NCBI GenBank assembly: GCA_017527825.1 | Contig: JAFXPO010000023.1 | Coordinates: 1-60,296, forward strand | Length of the DNA stretch: 60,296 bases | DNA from: Oscillospiraceae bacterium | GTDB lineage: Bacteria > Bacillota > Clostridia > Oscillospirales > Oscillospiraceae | Direction of reading: 5' to 3' | In this document: one piece after another, positions 1-7,655 of the stretch | How the letters are laid out: the number at the start of each line of letters is the position of its first letter | Position numbering within the stretch: position 1 is the first letter of the stretch | Made by a program: the position numbers and the translations under genes | The notes under the pieces: model-generated | Databases searched by the model: none | What the model was told of the DNA's origin: nothing | Seen by the model: the letters and a program-made list of their open reading frames with translations, nothing else

Positions 1-14
1 AACTCTCAATAAAA
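1..14 (-). rRNA. 16S rRNA gene, extreme 5' end (cut by window edge)
   Basis: Read on the minus strand the first bases end in TTTTATTGAGAGTT, which matches the conserved 5' start of bacterial 16S rRNA (GAGAGTTTGATC follows in the family). Only about 14 nt lie in the window; the rest of the rRNA operon would lie to the left. The consensus promoter and leader just upstream support this. The exact mature 5' end is an estimate. Confidence 0.75.
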
Positions 15-244
15 TGGTATCAAAACAATCTTTCGACTGCTTCCATCTTTTATCGAGCTATTTGTCATAGCTTCATTTCTTTTGCCCGCTCCCCTGAGTA
101 ATTGACTAAACCTCAGGTTCGCAAGCTTTCTTTCGATGTCCTATCGACATCGCTTTCTGGTGCTTGTCTGTTCTTCGTTGTTTAATATACAAGGTACTCG
201 CTCCGTTCGGCTCAGCCGTGCGGCTCAACCGCGGAACAGTCGCT
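15..244 (-). other. rRNA operon leader
   Basis: About 230 nt between the promoter and the 16S start, with no credible gene. On the minus strand it contains a CCTGAG/CTCAGG inverted repeat near the 16S end that could be part of a processing stem, and an A-rich stretch (ATTAAACAACGAAGAACA) typical of Firmicute rRNA leaders. A short plus-strand frame at 136-321 runs across the promoter and is not believable. Confidence 0.55.
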
Positions 245-273
245 ACTATACACGCTCTTTAGGGATTTGTCAA
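245..273 (-). promoter_or_regulatory. Sigma-A promoter of the rRNA operon
   Basis: On the minus strand TTGACA (268-273), a 17-bp spacer and TATAGT (245-250) give a near-perfect housekeeping promoter directed toward the 16S start. It lies only about 20 bp past the stop codon of the SLH gene. Confidence 0.85.
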
Positions 274-292
274 GAGGTATTTTTCAAATTTC

Positions 293-1108
293 TCAATTTT
301 TTTCAAAATCCATTGTACTGAACCTTGTCAGCAGCAGCGCAACCTGCGCGCGGCTGATGGCTTGAGGGGGATACCAGACGCATTCCTTCTCGGTAATCAG
401 CCCTGATTTCCACGCCCAGTCCACCGCTTTGCGGGCGTAATCCGACACCTTCGCGGCATAGGGATAATCCAGCAGAGAGCCGTCTGTCTCCGGCTGTCCG
501 GCGAGACGGTAAATCGCGATCAACGCCTGCTCGCAGGTCATATACTCCCCGACGCCAAAGGTTGTCGGGGTCAAACCGCTCATCAGCCGCCGGTTCGTCA
601 CCCAGGAGACGCAGTCATAGTACCACTCCCCTTCGGGTACGTCTTCAAACTGATAGTTCGGCGTCACCTGCTCTCCATTGGTATAGCGATAGAGAATGGA
701 CGCCAGTTCCTCCCGCAGGATGCCGTACTCCGGGTGGAAGATCGGCTCATCCCCCAGTCCCTTCATCAGGTTGGCGGAGACGACAAAATTCACCGCGTCC
801 ACATACCAGCTGTCGATCGCCACGTCCGTAAAGGTATAGACGGTCTCGGTGCCGTCCGCCTCATGAACGGTCAGATCGATGCCGCCGCGCTCCGTGTTCT
901 CCGCAACATCAGCAAGCGCCGTGTCGTTTCCAAGCCGAATCACCGTCATGGACTGCTGTGCGTCATCGGGCTCCTCGGTCTGCGCCACAGCAATCTCCGC
1001 CTCGTGCGCCGCCTCCTCCGCTTCCAGCTGTACGCGGTTATGGATCAGCACAACCGCCAGCACCAAAAGAGCAAGCAGCGCAATCTGCTTGAGTCGTTTC
1101 CTAATCAT
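293..1108 (-). CDS. SLH-domain protein with N-terminal membrane anchor
   Basis: The start is the ATG at 1108 (protein begins MIRKRLKQ), which overlaps the stop of the upstream peptidase gene as ATGA, so translation is probably coupled; a longer frame to 1150 is an artefact. Residues about 8-24 form one hydrophobic helix (signal or anchor), followed by an acidic Ala/Glu linker. Three SLH-like modules follow: one with FTDVAIDSWYVDAVNF, one with FEDVPEGEWYYDCVSW, and one ending in ISRAQVALLLTRF. SLH modules bind pyruvylated secondary wall polymers, so the protein is probably cell-surface associated. No catalytic domain is seen. It is the last gene of the ClC-peptidase-SLH operon. Confidence 0.88.
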   Translation of the reverse strand: MIRKRLKQIALLALLVLAVVLIHNRVQLEAEEAAHEAEIAVAQTEEPDDAQQSMTVIRLGNDTALADVAENTERGGIDLTVHEADGTETVYTFTDVAIDSWYVDAVNFVVSANLMKGLGDEPIFHPEYGILREELASILYRYTNGEQVTPNYQFEDVPEGEWYYDCVSWVTNRRLMSGLTPTTFGVGEYMTCEQALIAIYRLAGQPETDGSLLDYPYAAKVSDYARKAVDWAWKSGLITEKECVWYPPQAISRAQVALLLTRFSTMDFEKN

Positions 1109-2178
1109 AGTATCATCAATTCCTTGGGTGCGCGATGGATGTCCTCGCATCCGCCGTCACGAATCACGATCACATCCTCAATGCGGACACCAAACCTGCC
1201 GGGGATATAGATGCCCGGCTCCGCGGAGATCACCGCGCCCGCCGGAAGTGGTTCCTTCCATGTGCTGCTCGCCCGCGGCGACTCATGAATCTCCACGCCG
1301 ACACCGTGTCCGAAACCATGCCCGAAATACGCGCCATAGCCCGCGTCCGCGATGACCTTCGCAGCTGCGTTATGGACGTCGCAGCCGCGAACGCCCGCCT
1401 TTGCCGCAGCAATGCCGGCAAGCTGCGCGTTGAGCACAATATGGTAAACCTGATCCATTTCCTCGGTCACATGTCCCACCGCGACGGTGCGGGTCATGTC
1501 AGAGCAGTAGCCGTGATAGATGCAGCCGAAGTCCATGGTCACAAATTCGCCCGTCGCGATCTTCTTCTCACCGGGTACGGCATGAGGAATGCTCCCGTTG
1601 GCGCCGGAGGCGACAATGGGGTCGAAGGACATGTTTTCCGCGCCGTAGCGCAGCATCAGATAGGTCAGCTTCGCGGCAATCTCCTTTTCGGTGACGCCAG
1701 GACGAATATCGTTGTAGATTTCGGCGAGCGCCTTTTCCGCAATGCGCTGCGCACCGATGAGGGCGTCCAGTTCCTCCTGGTCCTTGACCATGCGCAGCCC
1801 CGTGAGCAGCCCGGTCGCAGGCTTGAGTTCCGCGTGGAGCTTCTGCTGATACTGTTTCCAGTCCGCCACGGTCATATACTCATCCTCGAATCCGATCGTC
1901 CTGATCCCATGGCGCTCGATGGCTTCGTTGAGCAGCACGGTGTAGCCGCGCTCGACGGTCACAAGCTCCACCTTCGCGTCCCTGACCTCGCGCTCCGCCG
2001 CCTCGATATAGCGCGAGTCCGTCCAATAGTAGGTTTCGTCCTTCGTTACCAGCGCCGCGCCGTCTGTGCCCGTGGAGTGAAAACCGCTGGCATACAGACG
2101 ATTGGCTTCCTGTGTGAGCAGCATGGCGTCGACGCCATAAGCGTCCAGCTTGCCGCGAATGGCTGCAAAATGATTCAT
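1105..2178 (-). CDS. Xaa-Pro aminopeptidase-type M24 metallopeptidase
   Basis: 357 aa with a creatinase-type N-terminal domain (about 1-125) and a pita-bread M24 catalytic domain (about 135-357). The five metal ligands are in the family order: D216 (TMDFGC), D227 (CSDMTR), H291 (GFGHGVG), E320 (SAEPGIY) and E334 (VRIEDV). The family removes N-terminal residues in front of proline, or cleaves X-Pro dipeptides, in the cytoplasm with two Mn or Co ions. Length and motifs are those of the Firmicute YqhT/YpdF group. Its ATG overlaps the stop of the ClC gene (ATGA) and its own stop overlaps the SLH start, so all three are one transcript. Aminopeptidase and prolidase activities cannot be told apart from sequence. 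Confidence 0.92.
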   Translation of the reverse strand: MNHFAAIRGKLDAYGVDAMLLTQEANRLYASGFHSTGTDGAALVTKDETYYWTDSRYIEAAEREVRDAKVELVTVERGYTVLLNEAIERHGIRTIGFEDEYMTVADWKQYQQKLHAELKPATGLLTGLRMVKDQEELDALIGAQRIAEKALAEIYNDIRPGVTEKEIAAKLTYLMLRYGAENMSFDPIVASGANGSIPHAVPGEKKIATGEFVTMDFGCIYHGYCSDMTRTVAVGHVTEEMDQVYHIVLNAQLAGIAAAKAGVRGCDVHNAAAKVIADAGYGAYFGHGFGHGVGVEIHESPRASSTWKEPLPAGAVISAEPGIYIPGRFGVRIEDVIVIRDGGCEDIHRAPKELMIL

Positions 2179-3461
2179 AATGACTCCTTTTCTGTTCCAG
2201 TATAGTGATGATTGGTCTGCACATTGATGTATTGTGCCTTCAGCTTGTCATAGAGAATACGCTGGCTCGAATAGATGCCGCTGTAGCCTGAGAACACGAA
2301 GCTCAGCGTGCATGCCATGGCAAAGTAAATCAGCCCCTGAGAGCCGAACAGCTCCAGCGCGAGGAACGTTGACGCCAGCGGGCAGTTTACCGCGCCGCAA
2401 AACACCGCCACCAAGCCGACCGCCGCGGCGAAGCCCGACGGAATGCCCAGCAGCGGGCCAGCCACGCAGCCAAAGGTCGCGCCAACGAAGAACGACGGGA
2501 CGACTTCGCCCCCCTTGAAGCCCGCCGCCAGCGTCACTGCGGTAAAGATCAGCTTGCAGACAAACGCAGCGGGCTGTGCCTGACCGCGCGTGACCGCGGC
2601 GGAGATGATCGGCATGCCCGCGCCGTTATAGTCCGTCGTCCCCAGCAGCAGCGTCAGAAGTACGATCACGCAGCCACCGAGAACCGCCCGCAGCCACGGG
2701 TTTGGCAGGCGCTTTGCCGCCAGCTTGCCCGCGGCATGGATGGTCTCGCAAAACAGCACGGAGAGATAGGCGCACAACACCGCCAGCAGCGTCACGCGCA
2801 GCAGCATCACCGGTTCCAGCTCCGGCACCGAGACGGCAAACGCCGTTGGTTCCACACCCAGCAGCAGCGACACGCCGTAGGCGGTTAGCGCGGCGACCAG
2901 GCAGGGAAACATCTGCGCGTAATATACGCGGCCGACATTCGTAATCTCCATGGCGAACACCGTCGCCGCCATAGGCGTGCCGAACAGTGCCGAGAAGAAC
3001 GCCGCCATGCCGACGGTGGTGGTGGTACGTTTGTCGCTCTCGTCCATGTGGAACAGCCGCGCGCTCTGATAGCCGATTGCACCGCCCATTTGCAGCGCCG
3101 CGCCCTCGCGCCCTACGCTGCCGCCGCCGAGGTGAGTCAGCACGGTGGAGAAGAAGATCGCGGGCAGCAGGGTAAGCGATACACCCCTGCCGGAGTGCAC
3201 CTCCTCCAGGATGCTGTCCGTGCCGACGCCCTCCACGCGGCACAGCTTGTAGCTCCCCACCACCGCAATGCCCAACAGCGGCAGCAGATACAGCAGCCAC
3301 GGATGCGTCATGCGCAGCTCCGTCACGCGCTCCACGCCGACGTGGAACAGCGTGCCGATCAGTCCGCACAGCAAGCCGGTCACTGCGGCTGCGCCCAGCC
3401 ACTTCACAACGGCGTATAGATAGATTTTTGCGTTGATCCAAAAATGATTTTTTCCGTTCAT
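2175..3461 (-). CDS. ClC-family chloride/anion channel or H+ antiporter
   Basis: 428 aa, about ten hydrophobic helices and no C-terminal CBS pair. The ClC signature GSVGREGAALQMGG is present with the gating glutamate in GREG; a second family motif lies around GFKGGEVVPSFFVGA. ClC proteins are dimers that move Cl- through each subunit, by channel or 2Cl-/1H+ exchange. The usual Pro after GREG is Ala here, and the protein is short, so a divergent anion specificity such as fluoride is possible but unproven. First gene of the three-gene operon, with a promoter at 3505-3532. Confidence 0.9.
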   Translation of the reverse strand: MNGKNHFWINAKIYLYAVVKWLGAAAVTGLLCGLIGTLFHVGVERVTELRMTHPWLLYLLPLLGIAVVGSYKLCRVEGVGTDSILEEVHSGRGVSLTLLPAIFFSTVLTHLGGGSVGREGAALQMGGAIGYQSARLFHMDESDKRTTTTVGMAAFFSALFGTPMAATVFAMEITNVGRVYYAQMFPCLVAALTAYGVSLLLGVEPTAFAVSVPELEPVMLLRVTLLAVLCAYLSVLFCETIHAAGKLAAKRLPNPWLRAVLGGCVIVLLTLLLGTTDYNGAGMPIISAAVTRGQAQPAAFVCKLIFTAVTLAAGFKGGEVVPSFFVGATFGCVAGPLLGIPSGFAAAVGLVAVFCGAVNCPLASTFLALELFGSQGLIYFAMACTLSFVFSGYSGIYSSQRILYDKLKAQYINVQTNHHYTGTEKESL

Positions 3462-3504
3462 GGTTTCCCCTGCAGGACGGCATACGCCGTTTTTGATCCC
3501 TTAT

Positions 3505-3532
3505 ATTGTACTCACTTTTTGCGTTTTGTCCA
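3505..3532 (-). promoter_or_regulatory. Promoter of the ClC-peptidase-SLH operon
   Basis: Minus strand TGGACA (3527-3532), 16-bp spacer, TACAAT (3505-3510), about 45 bp before the ClC start codon. Confidence 0.55.
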
Positions 3533-3542
3533 GCAACAATTC

Positions 3543-3578
3543 AAAGCGCTCCACCGAACCAACGCGGCGAAGCGCTTT
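3543..3578 (-). terminator. Stem-loop after the TetR gene
   Basis: Inverted repeat AAAGCGCT (3543-3550) / AGCGCTTT (3571-3578) in the 211-bp gap between the TetR gene and the ClC gene. It has no long U tract, so termination is uncertain. The gap also holds a duplicated GTGGAACA (3593-3600 and 3630-3637) and a plus-strand TTGACG-18-TATGAT (3583-3612) that would fire into the antisense strand of the TetR gene. Confidence 0.4.
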
Positions 3579-3672
3579 TCCCTTGACGTTATGTGGAACA
3601 ATCTGGTATGATTTAACCATTTAAAAACAGTGGAACATAAGGTATAATTCTTTTCGTTCTCCGCGGATCATT

Positions 3673-4203
3673 TTATACTCTCTGACCGCTTCCGGTGCGC
3701 ACAAGGCGGCAGACGCGATGTACGCTGTCCAAAAGGTCGTAATCCATGTCGTGATCCAGCCAGTCAATCGTCATGCCGACAAAAGCGCATTTGAGCGCAC
3801 GAATCAGAAGCTTCCGCTCATCCCCGGTCATTGTTTTCTTTGCCGCCTGATCCGCATAGCGGGTGACAATATTCATCCACAGCCGATCCAGATCCGCCTG
3901 AAACCGATCGCGATCCACGGAACGGTATACATAGAGGAAACCGGATTTATGTTCCGTAGCATATTCGACCAGCGGCGCCACACAGTCCATGATGGATTGC
4001 GGCGCGGCGCAGTCCCGGATCATCTCCACCCACTGCTCCTCAAGCGCTTCATACAGCGCCGGGATATTGGCAAAATAATAATAGAAAGTATTGCGCCCGA
4101 TACCGCAGCGCGCGGCAATATCATTGACGGTAATCCGCTTCGCGGGCTTCTCGTCCAGCAGCTGAACAAAAGCCTCCAGGATCGCTTTCTTTTTGTGTGA
4201 CAT
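3673..4203 (-). CDS. TetR/AcrR-family transcriptional regulator
   Basis: 176 aa. The N-terminal 60 residues are a TetR helix-turn-helix: KRITVNDIAARCGIGRNTFY followed by the typical YYF and the helix PALYEALEEQW. The remaining roughly 115 residues are helical and would form the ligand/dimer domain; the effector is not readable from sequence. The gene is divergent from the enzyme I-like gene at 4391 with a dyad TGACCG-N7-CGGTCA in between, as expected for a local autoregulator. It could also act on the ClC operon downstream. Confidence 0.88.
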   Translation of the reverse strand: MSHKKKAILEAFVQLLDEKPAKRITVNDIAARCGIGRNTFYYYFANIPALYEALEEQWVEMIRDCAAPQSIMDCVAPLVEYATEHKSGFLYVYRSVDRDRFQADLDRLWMNIVTRYADQAAKKTMTGDERKLLIRALKCAFVGMTIDWLDHDMDYDLLDSVHRVCRLVRTGSGQRV

Positions 4204-4241
4204 TCTCTCCGCCCCATTCGCCTCTCTTCAATATTTGCGCG

Positions 4242-4260
4242 TGACCGTTCCGCACGGTCA
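4242..4260. promoter_or_regulatory. Candidate TetR operator
   Basis: Perfect dyad TGACCG (4242-4247), 7-nt spacer, CGGTCA (4255-4260), 38 bp upstream of the TetR start and in the gap shared with the enzyme I-like gene; a further CGGTCA half-site follows at 4264-4269. A minus-strand TTGACA lies at 4321-4326. Operator identity is inferred from position. Confidence 0.45.
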
Positions 4261-4390
4261 AGCCGGTCAGAACTTTCGTTTGTTAAGTTATACGCGGATT
4301 TTGTCATAGTTTTTGCCGCTTGTCAACCTGAAAAATATTTCTTCTTCACAAAGTTTTTTTGGACCTAATGAGTTACAAAGGAGTGCAGCG

Positions 4391-5965
4391 ATGATCCGAT
4401 TAAAAGGCGTCTTTGTTCAGGGAGGATTGAGCATCGGCCCCATCCATTATCTGCACCGCGCCAGCAAACCGACAAAGCATCCGTCCAGCCTCTCACCCCG
4501 CGAGGAGCTTCTCCGGTTTGAGGCCGCCAAGGATCGCGCCTTCACCGATCTCAAGCGTATGCAGGCGCGCATCGGTGCGCACCTCGGCAGCGACGAAGCC
4601 GCCATCTTCCTCTTTCAGTCCATGATGCTTGAGGACCCGGACTATCTTCAGGCAATCTATGACCACATCAACGACTCCGCCACCGCGGAATATGCCATCG
4701 ATCAGGCCGGCAAAACGATCATCGACTTTTTTGCCAGTCTTGACAACAGCTATCTGCGCTCCCGCGCCCTCGACGCCCGCGACCTGTCCCACCGTCTCGC
4801 CGGAATCCTGTCCCAGCGTGCTGACATCGGCAGGCTGCGGCAGACGCCAGCCATCCTCGTCGCCGAGGACCTGACGCCCAGTGAGACCATCCTGCTCGAC
4901 ACCGGCATGCTGCTGGGTCTGGTGAGCCAGAACGGCGCGCCGGACAGCCACACCTCCATCCTCGCGCAGTCCATCGGCGTGCCCGCCATCACAGGCATCG
5001 TGGTCGATCCGCGCTGGGAGGGTCGGCTCGCGATCCTCGACGGGGACAAGGCAGAATTCATCATCGATCCCGACGAGGCAACGCTCGCGGCGGCGCACCC
5101 GCACCAATCGCCGGGCTACGATCCCTCCGCCGTCTCCGAGCTGACGCTCCCCCATGCCGACACATCGCAAAGACCGCTGCGCCTCTGCGCGATGATCGAC
5201 AGCGCCTGGGAAGCCATTGACGCTTACAAGCTGGGCGCAAGCGGCATCGCTCCCTATCAGCCCGGCGTGCTCCACAGCGGGCGTGCCACACCGCCGTCGG
5301 AGGACGAGCAGATGTTGGAATACCGGCGCACCGTCGACGCCATGCGGGGGCGCCCCGTCGCCATTCTGTCGCTGGACGTCGGCGGCATCGGACTTGGAAG
5401 CCTCTTCTCCGCCACACGCCAGGAGCGCTATCACCAGCTCAAGGCGCAGTTCCGCGCGGTGCTGCGCGCCGCCGTCGGCGGCACCTGCGCCATCGTGCTC
5501 TCCGGTGTGAAAACCAAAAGCGATATCCGCCGCTGCCGTCAGATTCTGGAACAGTGCAAGCGTGAACTGCGAGCGGAGAATCTGGAATACCGCGCCGTGC
5601 GCATCGGCGTGGAGATTGCCGTTCCCTTCGCCGCGTTCATCATCGACGAGTTGGCGGAGGGCATGGACCTCATCATCGTCAACGGCGAGTCGCTGATGCG
5701 CTCGACGATCAGCAGCCAGCTTGTCGGCGCGCTGCCGAACTACCGTGCGCTGGCGTGGATGCTCCGCCAGATCATCGACGCCGGTCACCGCCACGGCTGT
5801 CTCGTCATCATGTCCGGCGATCTGGAGAGCTTCCCGCAGGCAATTCAGCCGCTGCTCAGTCTCGGCGTGGACGTCCTGTCTGTCCCGGTGCGGTCTCTGC
5901 TGCCTTTGTTTGAACGGTTGAGCGAAGCAAGCAACCCCTCCCAAAGCAAAAACCGCGGCGAGTGA
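4391..5965 (+). CDS. Divergent PTS enzyme I-like protein (probable degenerate PEP-binding enzyme)
   Basis: The start is ATG 4391 after AAAGGAG; 524 aa, close to the enzyme I length. The order matches enzyme I: an N-terminal HPr-binding/phosphohistidine part (PREELLRFEAAKDRA, then the swivelling domain GAPDSHTSILAQ with H187 at the usual phosphohistidine place) and a C-terminal TIM barrel. The barrel has lost several catalytic motifs: the LRTE segment reads GIAPYQPGVL, the TNDL segment reads VNGESL, and the catalytic CGE reads SGD (no Cys). The protein may therefore keep the fold without PEP:protein phosphotransfer. No HPr or EII gene is nearby. It is divergent from a TetR gene. Confidence 0.8.
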   Translation: MIRLKGVFVQGGLSIGPIHYLHRASKPTKHPSSLSPREELLRFEAAKDRAFTDLKRMQARIGAHLGSDEAAIFLFQSMMLEDPDYLQAIYDHINDSATAEYAIDQAGKTIIDFFASLDNSYLRSRALDARDLSHRLAGILSQRADIGRLRQTPAILVAEDLTPSETILLDTGMLLGLVSQNGAPDSHTSILAQSIGVPAITGIVVDPRWEGRLAILDGDKAEFIIDPDEATLAAAHPHQSPGYDPSAVSELTLPHADTSQRPLRLCAMIDSAWEAIDAYKLGASGIAPYQPGVLHSGRATPPSEDEQMLEYRRTVDAMRGRPVAILSLDVGGIGLGSLFSATRQERYHQLKAQFRAVLRAAVGGTCAIVLSGVKTKSDIRRCRQILEQCKRELRAENLEYRAVRIGVEIAVPFAAFIIDELAEGMDLIIVNGESLMRSTISSQLVGALPNYRALAWMLRQIIDAGHRHGCLVIMSGDLESFPQAIQPLLSLGVDVLSVPVRSLLPLFERLSEASNPSQSKNRGE

Positions 5966-5977
5966 TCGCCGCAGTTT
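5953..5977. terminator. Bidirectional terminator between convergent genes
   Basis: GCGGCGA (5955-5961), loop GTGA, TCGCCGC (5966-5972), followed by a T run on the plus strand and preceded by an A run that serves the minus strand. It overlaps the stop codon of the enzyme I-like gene. Confidence 0.8.
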
Positions 5978-5983
5978 TTGTGG

Positions 5984-6487
5984 TCAAAGCGCCGCGTCCA
6001 GCGCCCGCTTCACATTTTCCTTGATGAACTCGTATGGATCGGTGGGGCGCGCCTCGTAGAGCTTCTCCGTTCCCCGGAAGATAGAAGGGACGGAATAATA
6101 GTCGTAGCGGTCCGCCACCTCAGGCTGTTCATTCTCCTCGATCCACTCGATCGATACGCCGCGGTACGCAGGATTCTCCTCCCGCAGTTCGTCCAGCGCC
6201 TGACGCGCCTTGCGGCAATAGGGGCAGCCGGTCATGTGAAAGATCGTCAGCCCCTTCGGCGCGTCAAGCCGCTCCCCGTTGAGGATCAGCATACTCTCCC
6301 GCTTTGCCTCCACCTCGCCGCGCACGATCTGCTCATCCCAATTCTCCGGGGCGACAGGCTCATAGGAAATGGAGATATCCTTCTGTTGGCAGCCCCACAG
6401 CTCCAGCAGCGTTTCATTGATGCGCTCGGCGACCTTTCTGACGGTCTCAGCGTCCTTGGGAAATTCCTTGATGGCGATATACGGCAT
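5984..6487 (-). CDS. Tautomerase-glutaredoxin fusion protein
   Basis: 167 aa after AAGGAG. Residues 1-75 look like a 4-oxalocrotonate tautomerase family subunit: the protein begins MPYI, so removal of Met would expose the catalytic Pro-1, and VAPENWDEQ matches the family's conserved tail. Residues about 80-167 are a glutaredoxin/thioredoxin-like domain with the redox motif TGCPYCRKA and a cis-Pro segment YSVPSIF. A monofunctional tautomerase is normally about 60-80 aa, so this is a real fusion in one frame. Function is unknown; possibilities are redox control of a tautomerase or a thiol oxidoreductase using the tautomerase fold as oligomerisation module. Convergent with the enzyme I-like gene. 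Confidence 0.82.
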   Translation of the reverse strand: MPYIAIKEFPKDAETVRKVAERINETLLELWGCQQKDISISYEPVAPENWDEQIVRGEVEAKRESMLILNGERLDAPKGLTIFHMTGCPYCRKARQALDELREENPAYRGVSIEWIEENEQPEVADRYDYYSVPSIFRGTEKLYEARPTDPYEFIKENVKRALDAAL

Positions 6488-6569
6488 AGCACTTCTCTCC
6501 TTTTATAATATGCGGTTAGGATACCACGCTGCCGCGCAAAAGAAAAGACTGTAACAATTTTTTCACAAT

Positions 6570-6620
6570 TTCACGGTGCGCCGTGAATATGTTGCATTTT
6601 GGCAGATCATCTGTTATGAT
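6570..6620 (+). promoter_or_regulatory. Promoter and upstream palindrome of the degV gene
   Basis: TTGCAT (6592-6597), 17-bp spacer, TATGAT (6615-6620). Just upstream is the dyad TTCACGG-TGCG-CCGTGAA (6570-6587), which could be an operator. Confidence 0.6.
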
Positions 6621-6676
6621 GTTCAAAATTATGAGCCATCGTTCGGGCATCCGGCGGCGGGGAAGGAGTTTGCAAT

Positions 6677-7525
6677 ATGGCAAAGCCTGTTGTGATCACA
6701 GCGGACAGCACCTGCGATCTGCCGCGGGAGCTGTGCGAACGGTTTTCCATACGGATCATACCGCTGACCATCACTCTGAATGAAGAGAGCTTTCCCGACG
6801 ACGGGCGCTTCACCCCGGATGATATGTACCGCCGCTTCTACGAGGACGGTGCGCTTCCGTCCACCGCCGCGCCGAGCCTGCAAAGCTACACCGACTTTTT
6901 CGTCTCCCTTCTCGCCGGAGGCTGTGAGATCGTGCATCTGACCATCAGCTCTGAGCTCTCCGCCTCCTATAACGCCGCGCGGCTGGCGGCGCAGGAGCTG
7001 GATGGCGTTTATCCGGTGGACAGCCGGATGCTCTCCACCGGCGTCGCGCTCCTCGCCATCGAGGGTGCGGAATGTGCCCAGCGCGGCATGCCCGCCGCCG
7101 AAATCGCGGAGCATCTGACGGCGCTGACCGGCAAGGTGGAAACCAGCTTTGTCCTCGACACGCTGGACTTCATGCGAAAGGGCGGGCGTTGCTCCGGCGT
7201 TGCCGCCATCGGCGCGAATCTGCTCCACATCCGTCCCGCGTTGGAAATGAAGGACGGCAAGCTGACGGTCTACAAGAAGTACCGCGGGCACATCGAGCAG
7301 GTCTACCGCCAGTATGTCGCCGAGCGGCTGGGGGATAAGAAGATACGCCCCGGTCACGTCTTTCTGCTCCACTCCGGCGAAGTCGCGAAATCGGAGCTTG
7401 ACGAGCTGGAATCGCTGGTGCGTGACCTGTCCGGTGCCAGAGAACTCCACCGCGCCCGCGCAGGCTGCACGATCTGCGCCCACTGCGGACCAAAGACGCT
7501 GGCAGTCATGTTCATCGACGAATAG
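6677..7525 (+). CDS. DegV family fatty-acid-binding protein
   Basis: 282 aa, start after GGAAGGAG. The family pattern is complete: ITADSTCDLP at the N-terminus, the substrate-pocket segment STAAPSLQSYTDFF, ISSELSASYNAARLA, and FVLDTLDFMRKGGRCSG. DegV/FakB proteins bind a fatty acid and present it to the FakA kinase for acyl-phosphate formation and membrane lipid synthesis. No fakA is in the window. Monocistronic, with its own promoter (6592-6620) and terminator (7531-7555). Confidence 0.93.
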   Translation: MAKPVVITADSTCDLPRELCERFSIRIIPLTITLNEESFPDDGRFTPDDMYRRFYEDGALPSTAAPSLQSYTDFFVSLLAGGCEIVHLTISSELSASYNAARLAAQELDGVYPVDSRMLSTGVALLAIEGAECAQRGMPAAEIAEHLTALTGKVETSFVLDTLDFMRKGGRCSGVAAIGANLLHIRPALEMKDGKLTVYKKYRGHIEQVYRQYVAERLGDKKIRPGHVFLLHSGEVAKSELDELESLVRDLSGARELHRARAGCTICAHCGPKTLAVMFIDE

Positions 7526-7530
7526 TGAAA

Positions 7531-7555
7531 GCGCCGCCTTCGGGCGGCGCTTTTT
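7531..7555 (+). terminator. Rho-independent terminator of degV
   Basis: GCGCCGCC (7531-7538), UUCG tetraloop, GGCGGCGC (7543-7550), then TTTTT. Confidence 0.93.
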
Positions 7556-7596
7556 GATTGGACGCGAAAAATAGTTGTTAGCAGAGGATAATTCTC

Positions 7597-7626
7597 TGAG
7601 ACAAACACTTTCCCATTTGGTATACT
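7597..7626 (+). promoter_or_regulatory. Possible promoter of the CoA-disulfide reductase fusion gene
   Basis: A good -10 TATACT (7621-7626) with a weak -35 TGAGAC (7597-7602), 18-bp spacer. The coding start is 30 bp further on, after GAGGAGGG. Confidence 0.35.
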
Positions 7627-7655
7627 ATCCTCAGTCATTTTGAGGAGGGCGCAAC

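Noticed and set aside
562..831. Plus-strand frames opposite the SLH and peptidase genes
   Set aside because: Arg/Ser/Pro-rich mirror frames without ribosome sites, opposite genes with clear domains.
3583..3612. Plus-strand promoter TTGACG-18-TATGAT in front of the TetR gene's 3' end, possibly for an antisense RNA
   Set aside because: Hexamers are reasonable but no transcript structure or terminator supports an RNA gene; kept only as a remark.
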